A stretch of 10,205 nucleotides of DNA, taken from positions 1 through 10,205 of the forward strand of contig CAKOLP010000023.1 in NCBI GenBank assembly GCA_934096025.1. Reading direction: 5' to 3'. The position numbers and the translations under genes are program-made. This DNA is from an uncultured Bacilli bacterium (GTDB taxonomy: Bacteria; Bacillota_I; Bacilli_A; RF39; UBA660). The notes beneath the pieces are model-generated. The model saw nothing but the letters and a program-made list of their open reading frames with translations. It was not told the DNA's origin and made no database searches. This document shows positions 1 to 6,574 of the stretch, in pieces (positions within the stretch are counted from its first letter, which is position 1; the number at the start of each line of letters is the position of its first letter).

Positions 1-879
<879 letters not shown>

Positions 880-940
880 ATATATAACATAATGTTATTT
901 TAAGTTTAATCAAAGCTACTCAAAATTGACTTTATTACTC

Positions 941-955
941 AGTTTTCAAAGACCA
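941..955 (-). promoter_or_regulatory. rRNA leader boxA-like antitermination site
   Basis: The minus strand reads TGGTCTTTGAAAACT, close to the boxA consensus in Bacillus rRNA leaders (TGCTCTTTGAAAACT). It lies about 62 bases before the mature 16S 5' end. BoxA in nascent RNA recruits NusB-NusE (S10) and reduces premature termination in rRNA operons. The surrounding leader, about 880-981, is AT-rich and has a small dyad (ATAACAT T ATGTTAT, 884-898) just before the 16S. RNase III processing pairs leader with trailer, and the trailer is outside the window, so I cannot test that pairing. Confidence 0.65.
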
Positions 956-987
956 TTTTTGCAACCCTTTTTGTCGAGTGCATAGTT

Positions 988-1016
988 AATATATCAAATA
1001 TATTATGCGTTGTCAA
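988..1016 (-). promoter_or_regulatory. rRNA operon promoter (sigma-A type)
   Basis: The -35 box is a perfect TTGACA (complement of 1011-1016). The -10 box is TATATT (complement of 988-993), and the spacer is exactly 17 bases. Transcription should start around 981-983. A G lies 7 bases past the -10, which would suit the GTP-initiating rRNA promoters known in Bacillus, but the exact start is inference. The leader to the mature 16S would be about 100 bases. The spacer and -10 sit inside an imperfect dyad at 980-1008. Only this one convincing promoter is visible upstream of the 16S. Confidence 0.85.
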
Positions 1017-1076
1017 CAAAAAAATGCAAATTTTTTATTTTTTTTTAATTTTTTTTATTTTTATAGCTTTTTATTA
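1017..1076 (-). promoter_or_regulatory. A/T-tract upstream of rRNA promoter, possible UP element
   Basis: Directly upstream of the -35 box lies a run of nearly pure A/T with several tracts of six to nine identical bases in a row. A-tracts at this position bind the alpha-subunit C-terminal domains of RNA polymerase (UP element) and stimulate rRNA promoters. The genome is AT-rich throughout, so composition alone is weak evidence. The position and the length of the tracts support the call. Confidence 0.4.
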
Positions 1077-1131
1077 GCTTTTTCTATGATATATCAATAT
1101 ATTTTATGCTCATTATTTTATATTATTAATA

Positions 1132-1653
1132 TTAATTACGATCTAATAACTTATAAAATTGTTCTTTATACTTTTCGATGATCAATCTATCAAAAGGGCC
1201 TTTTTTACTTTCACATAAATCTATTAACTTTTCTAATTCGCTTTTTACTATAATATCTATATCACTTGAATACTTTAATTTTTTCTTATGATAGTTATAT
1301 TCATTAAAATCTAGTACTTTATAAGTTCCACTTGGATATACCCTTAAATCTAAATCATAATCAATATATTTAATAACATCCTCATCTATTAAATATGGTG
1401 CAGATATATTACAATAATAATATAGGCCTTGCTTTTTTAATTGGGCTATGCAATTAAACCAATTTTTCTTATAAAAGAAAATTATAGCTAATTCATTAGT
1501 TTTATATTTTTTATTATTAGGTTCAGTAATATTTACTTTATAATTAGCACAAACTAAATATTCATCTGTATCATCTAGTATAACAGTATCATCACTTGAC
1601 TGATATACTTTACCATTATGTTTATAACACTGTATTCTATATTTTTTATTCAT
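1132..1653 (-). CDS. ntdP: NtdP-like nucleoside tri-/diphosphate phosphatase (DUF402, YgaC family)
   Basis: This 173-residue protein matches the DUF402 family of Firmicutes (B. subtilis YgaC, S. aureus NtdP) along its full length, and family members are about 175 residues. Recognisable blocks are the N-terminal YKHNGK stretch (10-15), the NWFN segment (64-67), YYYCNIS (78-84), YIDYDLD (96-102), VYPSGTYKVLD (105-115) and the KGPF block near 151-154. The Tyr, Asn and Asp residues in these blocks form the metal- and phosphate-binding site in characterised relatives, which hydrolyse nucleoside tri- and diphosphates in the cytoplasm. No signal peptide or membrane segment is present. Its start follows a purine-rich AAAGAAGAA stretch, and a strong promoter sits just upstream, so it appears to be a single-gene unit. 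No convincing terminator separates it from the rRNA promoter, so some read-through into the rRNA operon is possible. The substrate is inferred from the family. Confidence 0.88.
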   Translation of the reverse strand: MNKKYRIQCYKHNGKVYQSSDDTVILDDTDEYLVCANYKVNITEPNNKKYKTNELAIIFFYKKNWFNCIAQLKKQGLYYYCNISAPYLIDEDVIKYIDYDLDLRVYPSGTYKVLDFNEYNYHKKKLKYSSDIDIIVKSELEKLIDLCESKKGPFDRLIIEKYKEQFYKLLDRN

Positions 1654-1675
1654 TTATATTCTTCTTTCTTTTTTT

Positions 1676-1704
1676 ATTATACAACAACATTATTTAATTA
1701 GCAA
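1676..1704 (-). promoter_or_regulatory. Promoter of the ntdP-like gene
   Basis: A perfect -10 TATAAT (complement of 1676-1681) and a -35 TTGCTA (complement of 1699-1704) are separated by 17 bases. The predicted transcript start near 1669 leaves a leader of only about 16 bases before the ATG. The -35 box is built from the final U-run bases of the preceding gene's terminator, so the two signals physically overlap. Confidence 0.72.
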
Positions 1705-1728
1705 AAAAGCACAAAGTTATTTTGCGCT
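1703..1728 (-). terminator. Intrinsic terminator of the S41 protease gene
   Basis: On the minus strand AGCGCAAA and TTTGTGCT form an 8-pair stem (one G-U) around the loop ATAAC, followed by a run of T. The stem begins inside the last codons of the protease gene, and its TAA stop lies in the loop. The terminator therefore overlaps the end of the coding region. Confidence 0.78.
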
Positions 1729-2889
1729 TATATATTCTACTGCTGTACTAAGCTGAGAGTCAATTGTTGCTATTTCATTACCATTTTCGTCATATTCATA
1801 GGTTAGTGAAGCTTCGATATCGGGAGTTATACCAATTGTATCGATACATTCTCCGTTTGGCCTTAGCCATTTAGCTGATGTATATTTAGCTTTTGAACCA
1901 TCACTTAAATCATAGGTTTGTTGGACTTTTCCTTTGCCAAAGCTTTTTTCCCCAATTATTGTAGCATTATAACTATCTTTTAAAGCAGTTGCTAAAATTT
2001 CAGCAGCTGATGCTGTATTATTATTTACAATGATTGCTATAGGCATTGTTTCATAGTTTTCTGTTTTATCAAAATAATCTTCTGTTTTCTTTTTATCTTC
2101 TAAAGAATATATTTTACTTCCCTTTTTTAAAAATAGGCTTGCTGTACCCTCTGCACTATCAAGATAACCACCTGTATTATTTCGTAAGTCTATAATTAGT
2201 TTTTCCATACCTTGTTCTTTTAAACTTTTTAAAGATTCTTTAACTTGTTCTGTTAAATTTTTAGAAAATATACTTATTTGCATATATCCTATATTATTTT
2301 CGAGCATTTTTTCTTCAACCGAAGATATTGGTATACTTTCAATATTTACCTCTTTTTCAATTATTTCTTCATTTCTTGTAACTGTTAATTTAACTTTTTT
2401 CTTTTTATTAGAAGTAATCATTACCGATATTGCTTGACTACTTAGGGTTGATACATCTTTATCATCTACTTTATTTAAGATATCACCAACTTCTATGCCA
2501 CTTTTAAAAGCCGGCCCATTTTCTGCTAAGCCTACAATCGTTTGACCTTGCAAAGTGATGCCTATTCCCTCGTAACTCCCTGCCAGCCTTTTTTCTAATT
2601 CCCTGCTCTGTTCAGAGTTTAAATAGGTAGTATAATTATCACCCAAATAGTTAAGCATTCCATTTACTGCAGCATCTAGCATTTTTTCTTTATCTATATC
2701 TTCATAGTAATTATCTATTATATTAGTATATGCATTTAAAAAATTATTAAGATTTTCATCTTCTGCTACAGCTTTATATGATAGTCCATAATTATTGGTA
2801 ATTATTACCCCAGAAGTAATTGCGGAGATAATCGAAGTTACACAAATAATAATTATTACACTTATTAAATTAAATCCGTTTTTATTCAT
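1717..2889 (-). CDS. S41-family C-terminal processing peptidase (membrane-anchored, PDZ domain)
   Basis: The 390-residue protein is a carboxyl-terminal processing serine protease of the CtpA/CtpB type. One N-terminal hydrophobic segment (about 8-31) acts as an uncleaved anchor or signal, placing the enzyme outside the membrane. A helical S41 N-terminal region (about 45-100) is followed by a PDZ domain (about 104-187, with EGIGITL and GIEVGDIL), which selects hydrophobic C-termini. The protease core follows with DLRNNTGG (234-241). The nucleophile is Ser294 in TASAAE, and the general base is Lys319 in SFGKG with Gln323 after it, so the Ser-Lys dyad is intact. It ends without an added peptidoglycan-binding domain. 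The start is preceded by AGGTAGGTG. The gene lies between two terminators and so looks monocistronic. Likely roles are trimming or regulated cleavage of envelope proteins, and the actual substrate is unknown. Confidence 0.93.
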   Translation of the reverse strand: MNKNGFNLISVIIIICVTSIISAITSGVIITNNYGLSYKAVAEDENLNNFLNAYTNIIDNYYEDIDKEKMLDAAVNGMLNYLGDNYTTYLNSEQSRELEKRLAGSYEGIGITLQGQTIVGLAENGPAFKSGIEVGDILNKVDDKDVSTLSSQAISVMITSNKKKKVKLTVTRNEEIIEKEVNIESIPISSVEEKMLENNIGYMQISIFSKNLTEQVKESLKSLKEQGMEKLIIDLRNNTGGYLDSAEGTASLFLKKGSKIYSLEDKKKTEDYFDKTENYETMPIAIIVNNNTASAAEILATALKDSYNATIIGEKSFGKGKVQQTYDLSDGSKAKYTSAKWLRPNGECIDTIGITPDIEASLTYEYDENGNEIATIDSQLSTAVEYISAK

Positions 2890-2907
2890 ATATTCACCTA
2901 CCTTTAA

Positions 2908-2916
2908 ATTTTATCA
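2908..2916 (-). promoter_or_regulatory. Possible extended -10 promoter for the S41 protease gene
   Basis: The minus strand reads TGATAAAAT, an extended -10 (TG-n-TAAAAT), between the upstream terminator and the protease ribosome site. No good -35 is present, since the expected place is the terminator T-run. The predicted start would leave only about 12 bases of leader and would cut close to the Shine-Dalgarno sequence, so this is tentative. Confidence 0.38.
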
Positions 2917-2924
2917 TTTATTTT

Positions 2925-2950
2925 AAAAAAAAGAAAGTTTAAAAACTTCC
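2925..2950 (-). terminator. Intrinsic terminator after the membrane-anchored thioredoxin-like gene
   Basis: On the minus strand GGAAGTTT and AAACTTTC pair around a very tight loop (the innermost pair is probably open), followed by eight T. The hairpin starts at the last base of the TAG stop of the upstream gene, so it abuts the coding end directly. The stem has few G-C pairs. Confidence 0.68.
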
Positions 2951-3480
2951 TATAATCCTAGTTCACTTTTAATTGTGTCAATAGATTCTAAATATTTATC
3001 TATCTTACCATTTTTTACTTTAAGCATTGTTAATTTACCTAATGCCAATGCATCAATTGTTTTAGCTTTAGGGTTTGTATTTTCATCTTTAGCTTTATAA
3101 TCACTATTTAACATATTGCCTAAATCACAATAATATATTTTTTTACTATCTGTTTTAGACATATATTTATTAATTATTGATGAGTATAAAACAGCATTTT
3201 CATCTTTGCCATCGTATATAAAGACATAATATTCAGAAACATTTCTATTAAGCATTGTTCCTATACTTACTTTATCGTAATTAATTACACCAGCTGTAAC
3301 TTCATTTGAAAAATTCGTTTTTTCCTTTTTTAAGAATCTTGTAGCGGCATAAACCACTAGCACTAAACCAATTATACTAAATAGGATTATTATAAATCTT
3401 TTTAGTTCTTTACCTTCTTCAGATACATATTTATCTAGTTTTTTATTTGTTTTATCATTTAATTTTACTTGTTTTGCCAT
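2950..3480 (-). CDS. Membrane-anchored protein of unknown function, possible thioredoxin-like fold lacking CxxC
   Basis: I do not recognise a named family with certainty. The 176-residue protein has a lysine-rich cytoplasmic N-terminus (1-28), one transmembrane helix (about 29-47) and an extracytoplasmic domain (about 60-176). The order of elements in that domain resembles a thioredoxin fold: a strand YYVFIYD (84-90), a helix ending NKYMSK, a strand KKIYYCDL (113-120), and a late strand-turn LTMLKVKNGKI (150-160) followed by a helix. The position where CxxC would sit reads DGKDENAVL, and the proline normally before the late strand is missing. The only Cys is 118. If the fold is right, the domain cannot do thiol-disulfide exchange and may serve as a binding or scaffold module. 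It has its own promoter and terminator. The Shine-Dalgarno sequence GGAGG is only four bases from the ATG. It is clearly a real gene, but the function is open. Confidence 0.8.
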   Translation of the reverse strand: MAKQVKLNDKTNKKLDKYVSEEGKELKRFIIILFSIIGLVLVVYAATRFLKKEKTNFSNEVTAGVINYDKVSIGTMLNRNVSEYYVFIYDGKDENAVLYSSIINKYMSKTDSKKIYYCDLGNMLNSDYKAKDENTNPKAKTIDALALGKLTMLKVKNGKIDKYLESIDTIKSELGL

Positions 3481-3497
3481 ATTTCCTCCATGAACTA

Positions 3498-3526
3498 ATT
3501 ATACATAAATTATTAGGACTTTTCAA
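3498..3526 (-). promoter_or_regulatory. Promoter of the membrane-anchored thioredoxin-like gene
   Basis: The -35 TTGAAA (complement of 3521-3526) and the -10 TATAAT (complement of 3498-3503) are separated by 17 bases. The predicted start near 3491 gives a leader of roughly 11 bases that contains little more than the GGAGG ribosome site. The rest of the gap up to 3695 is AT-rich, and I see no further gene or structured element in it. Confidence 0.75.
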
Positions 3527-3695
3527 TTGTTTTAGCATAATAATTCAATTTTTGCCTTTTATATTATTAAAAGACACTTTTTACTAAATTTTAAAAAATT
3601 ATATCTTTAACTATATGTTAGCTTTATACTTTAACTTAGTTTAAATATTTTTTGCTTCTACAATTTATATTTATTTGTTAGCAATTTTTAAATAT

Positions 3696-3732
3696 AAAAA
3701 CCTCGTTTTCTATTTAGCTTAAAAAACGGGTT
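3696..3732 (-). terminator. Probable intrinsic terminator of the lipoprotein gene
   Basis: On the minus strand, after the TAG stop, AACCCGTTTT pairs imperfectly with AAAACGAGGTT around a loop of about 13 bases. A run of T follows. The stem has one internal mismatch or bulge, so it is weaker than the other terminators here. Confidence 0.6.
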
Positions 3733-3745
3733 ATCATTATATGTA

Positions 3746-4867
3746 CTATTTTGTAGAAATAACTGTTTTAGCGGAACCTAAAGACCTTGCTATACTTACC
3801 ATTTCACTCGAAGAAAGATCACTACTTACTAAATAATAACTAACATTATTACTATTCCAACTAATAGAATTTGATGATAAAGCTCCGATTGAATTATCTA
3901 ACATTAATGGATCTCCGAAAACTGGTATTATTTCGAATTCACTAGCTGATTTTACTGCTTCTTCTACAAGAACAAAGTTTTTATCGCCAGCAAATGTTAA
4001 TATAGCTCGAGATGATGTTTCACTATCTATTGTTTCTGAGCTCTTTAAATGGGTATTTGTAGGAATATATAATGGATAGATGATATCTTCTAGACTACTT
4101 GTTGTTTTATCACAAGAATTATCTTTGCATTCATCTTCTTTAGGACAATTCGCTCCCATACAGTTTTCATTTTTTGTTGTATCTTTATTAGTATCCTTGT
4201 TGGTGTCAGTATTTGTATTGTTGGTATCTTTATCTGTGTTTGTATTTTTATCTATATATTCTTCTAGAGCAAAGTCGTCTTTTTTAAGTTTAGCTTTTAA
4301 ATTAACATTTTTAAAAGTCACTTTAATTTTAACAATATCATCTGTACTATAAACTTCTACCTTTTTAATTTGCATATCCTTATCAAAATAAATTTTTTGA
4401 TACTTTAATTCCTCATTATTTGGATAGTTTACTTTACTTTTTAGGATATAGCCGGATTCATCTTCTTCGAAAGCTACTTCATTATCATTTTTAATATCTG
4501 TTAGTAGATTTTGTAACAAATAACTTTGAGAAGAATTTTCTGGCCATACACTATCAAATTTAAAACTCTTATTTAAACTTGGTGTTACGACATATAAGCC
4601 CTCATCATTTTTTAAAATTATTTGTTCGTGATTGTTTGTTTGGTTTACTAATATAACCTTATAATAATCATCTTTTAAATAAGAAGCTTCAATATTATAG
4701 GTAAATAATTCATCTCCGCTAGTTATTTCCATTATACCGTTTAATTTGTAAGATTTTGAACTTTCAACATCTTTTTTGAAGTCATTAATGGCGTCTTCCA
4801 TTTTATATTTTCCACAGCCTGTAATAGTTATTAACATTAATACTATTAAAAAAAAATACTTTTTCAT
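3746..4867 (-). CDS. Lipoprotein with LolA-like N-terminal region, Cys4 linker and DUF4367-like C-terminal domain
   Basis: The 373-residue protein starts with a lipoprotein signal peptide. A short KK charge and hydrophobic stretch (5-16) lead to the lipobox ITGC with Cys18 as the lipidation site, so it should sit on the outer face of the membrane. Residues about 22-205 resemble the LolA/RseB-type fold seen in Firmicute lipoproteins: SYKLNGIMEI, TYNIEASYLKDDYYKV, LYVVTPSLNKSFKF and EVYSTDDIVKIKVTFKNV as successive strands. A linker (207-258) is made of imperfect Asn-Thr-Asp-Lys repeats and then holds four cysteines, 236, 241, 247 and 252. The C-terminal part (259-373), with SWNSNNVSYYLVSSDLSSSEMVSIARSL, resembles DUF4367-like domains of anti-sigma-type or lipoprotein sensors. 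It may bind hydrophobic ligands or envelope partners, but no function is established. The ribosome site is AAGGGGAT. It is transcribed divergently from the DUF378 gene. I am confident it is a lipoprotein and only moderately confident of the domain names. Confidence 0.88.
   Translation of the reverse strand: MKKYFFLIVLMLITITGCGKYKMEDAINDFKKDVESSKSYKLNGIMEITSGDELFTYNIEASYLKDDYYKVILVNQTNNHEQIILKNDEGLYVVTPSLNKSFKFDSVWPENSSQSYLLQNLLTDIKNDNEVAFEEDESGYILKSKVNYPNNEELKYQKIYFDKDMQIKKVEVYSTDDIVKIKVTFKNVNLKAKLKKDDFALEEYIDKNTNTDKDTNNTNTDTNKDTNKDTTKNENCMGANCPKEDECKDNSCDKTTSSLEDIIYPLYIPTNTHLKSSETIDSETSSRAILTFAGDKNFVLVEEAVKSASEFEIIPVFGDPLMLDNSIGALSSNSISWNSNNVSYYLVSSDLSSSEMVSIARSLGSAKTVISTK
4172..4249 (-). 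repeat. Low-complexity repeat encoding the Asn/Thr/Asp/Lys linker of the lipoprotein
   Basis: This in-frame stretch encodes about 26 residues built from imperfect units such as NTDKDTN, NTDTNK and DTNKDT. At the DNA level it is an imperfect tandem array of short GTATTTGT/GTATC-like units on the plus strand. Such arrays can vary in copy number by slippage and would change linker length without shifting the frame if whole units change. The linker probably acts as a flexible spacer between two extracytoplasmic domains. Confidence 0.6.
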
Positions 4868-4968
4868 TAACTAAAATCCCCTTTTCTAATTAAATATATT
4901 TTAAAGCTTTATAAATTATGTATATTATTTTTAATTTAGGTTAGACTAATTTGTAAAGGAGTGAAGTT
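4868..4968. promoter_or_regulatory. Divergent intergenic region between the lipoprotein and DUF378 genes
   Basis: This 101-base AT-rich gap must hold promoters for both outward-reading genes. For the lipoprotein gene a TATATT (complement of 4893-4898) is a plausible -10 with a weak -35. For the DUF378 gene TAGACT (4942-4947) and TATATT (4921-4926) are weak -10 candidates. A good ribosome site, AAAGGAGTGAAG, precedes the plus-strand ATG. I cannot choose a promoter on either side with confidence. Confidence 0.4.
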
Positions 4969-5166
4969 ATGGCAACAATGCAAAAGATTGCTCTAGTTTT
5001 CACAATAATTGGAGCATTAGTATGGGGAATATATGGATTATTTGGTATTAATATTGTAGAAAAGTTATTTGGAAGTATTAGTATGCTTGAAAAAATAATT
5101 TATATTATTGTTGGTATCTGTGGATTAATCAACATAGGTATATTCTTTATGAACATGGAAGATTAG
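4969..5166 (+). CDS. DUF378 family small membrane protein (YuzA-like)
   Basis: The 65-residue protein has two hydrophobic helices (about 6-26 and 41-60) joined by the family's typical segment WGIYGLFGINIVEKLFG (19-35). This corresponds to the NWGLVGLF...V...FG signature of DUF378. The length is normal for the family. It is an integral membrane protein of unknown function. The start is well supported by AAAGGAGTGAAG upstream. It is the only plus-strand gene in the window. It is divergent from the lipoprotein gene and convergent with cdaR, with which it shares a bidirectional terminator. Confidence 0.88.
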   Translation: MATMQKIALVFTIIGALVWGIYGLFGINIVEKLFGSISMLEKIIYIIVGICGLINIGIFFMNMED

Positions 5167-5174
5167 TCCAAAGT

Positions 5175-5207
5175 AAAACCGAGAATTTTAAAGCTTCTCG
5201 GTTTTTT
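5175..5207. terminator. Bidirectional terminator between the DUF378 gene and cdaR
   Basis: AAAACCGAGAA (5175-5185) and TTCTCGGTTTT (5195-5205) form a perfect 11-pair stem around a 9-base loop. A run of six T follows on the plus strand, and the AAAA on the left gives TTTT on the minus strand. It lies between the converging stop codons of the two genes and can serve both. Confidence 0.9.
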
Positions 5208-5218
5208 AATAAAAGTAA

Positions 5219-6574
5219 TTAGCTTTCAGTTATTTTGATTTTTAATTTACTTGATACAACATAGCTTACTAAAGGATTATTACTATCTATTTTTACTTCT
5301 ACTTCATGTTCACCGATACCTAAGCCTGCAAGATCGATATATGCTACTACTTTAGATACATCGACACTATCTATGACAGATTTTACACCTTTTATTTGAG
5401 CTGTTATATTTTTAGCATCAATTAAGTTAGCTGTTAAGCCATTACTTAGGTTACGTGGTTCTATGTTATTACTTATATCTATGGTTTTTTGTTGTTCTTC
5501 TCCGAATGTTGCAGTAATAGTTACTTTTTCTGCACTCATTTCTCTTACACCATTTGGTTTTGTAATCGTAGCATTATAAGTTTTTGTACCCTCTTTACCT
5601 AAGGCATCAACATTAATAGTTACTGGAACACTTGTAATATTTTCAATTTCACTTTGTTCTCCATAAATAGTGATTGAATAATCTGATTGACCATTTATTA
5701 AGATAGAAGCTATTGATTTACCTGCGACTAGTTCTCCGGTTGTTTCAATTGATACTGGGACTGTTACAGAATAACTTTCTAAAGCAATAGTGGCACTTAT
5801 AGAACCTGGAACTATTTCAATGTTATTAAGTTTGTTTCCTTTTGAATCATAAGCTACAAGTTCAACATTATCTATGTCAAAAATTCCTGCTTCTTTAAAG
5901 TTTTGTTTTTCTAAGTCAATTAACGCTTTAACAGAGGCAATTTGTGCAAGGGCATCACTTCCCCCTTTAACTACTACTTCTGTTTTATTTAAAGTTACAG
6001 ATTTAACACTTAATTTACTATTTAATGAATTTATATTTAATAAGTCGTATGATATAGTTTTTACTTGACTTTCCTTATTTTTAATCGTTACTTGAACATA
6101 TGATGGGTCAAGTTTATATATCAAAGAATCAATTGATTTGGAATAAGTAAAGTATACTTTGTAAGGAGTATCACTAGGTGTATACTCAGATAAATCTAGT
6201 ATTACTTCATATTCGCCAAGTTGTTTTGCTAGGTAAATATCACTTTTTCTTCCTGTTATAGTAATGTCTACGGTTTCAGGTACTCCCTCGATAACATAGG
6301 CTTCTTCGTTATATTTTACCACTACCGGAACATTTGTTATTACTTCAGCTTCTGTTTCCACTAAGCTTATTACCTTAGAATCTATTAAAAGAAACATAAT
6401 AACTGCTAGTACTAAAGATAAATATATTAAAAAATGAGGTTTATTTAATATCTTATCTAGTTTTCCTTGATTCTTTTTGAATTTTTTGGATAGATAATAT
6501 ATTGCTCGGGAAATTGGAACAATAAGAAACTTATCTATGAATTTATAAATACTCTTGAAAAATCTGGTTATCAT
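5219..6574 (-). CDS. cdaR: CdaR, YbbR-domain regulator of the c-di-AMP cyclase CdaA
   Basis: The 451-residue protein has a basic cytoplasmic N-terminus (1-46), one transmembrane helix (about 47-64) and a long extracytoplasmic part built of about four YbbR repeats (about 77-165, 172-262, 266-356 and 362-449). Each repeat shows the usual pattern of a V.V.I or I.I.G start, a residue run such as S.I..I..V, and an IDL or VDAL turn, for example ALIDLEKQ, INVDALGK and AYIDLAGLG. CdaR binds CdaA in the membrane and modulates c-di-AMP synthesis. The start codon overlaps the cdaA stop as ATGA, so translation is coupled. In Bacilli the third member of the operon is usually glmM, but here a strong terminator follows and glmM is absent. 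Confidence 0.93.
   Translation of the reverse strand: MITRFFKSIYKFIDKFLIVPISRAIYYLSKKFKKNQGKLDKILNKPHFLIYLSLVLAVIMFLLIDSKVISLVETEAEVITNVPVVVKYNEEAYVIEGVPETVDITITGRKSDIYLAKQLGEYEVILDLSEYTPSDTPYKVYFTYSKSIDSLIYKLDPSYVQVTIKNKESQVKTISYDLLNINSLNSKLSVKSVTLNKTEVVVKGGSDALAQIASVKALIDLEKQNFKEAGIFDIDNVELVAYDSKGNKLNNIEIVPGSISATIALESYSVTVPVSIETTGELVAGKSIASILINGQSDYSITIYGEQSEIENITSVPVTINVDALGKEGTKTYNATITKPNGVREMSAEKVTITATFGEEQQKTIDISNNIEPRNLSNGLTANLIDAKNITAQIKGVKSVIDSVDVSKVVAYIDLAGLGIGEHEVEVKIDSNNPLVSYVVSSKLKIKITES

Noticed and set aside
1073..1097. Second rRNA promoter (TTGATA at 1092-1097 with a TAAAAA-like -10)
   Set aside because: The -10 match is poor and the region is almost pure A/T, so such matches are expected by chance.
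3527..3695. Possible small RNA or small gene in the gap upstream of the gene at 3480
   Set aside because: The stretch is AT-rich, with no ribosome site plus open frame and no convincing stem besides the lipoprotein terminator.
4080..4352. Plus-strand reading frame of 90 residues rich in Val, Leu and Ser
   Set aside because: It is the antisense shadow of the lipoprotein's repeat linker. It has no ribosome site, and its composition follows from the Asn/Thr/Asp/Lys codons on the other strand.
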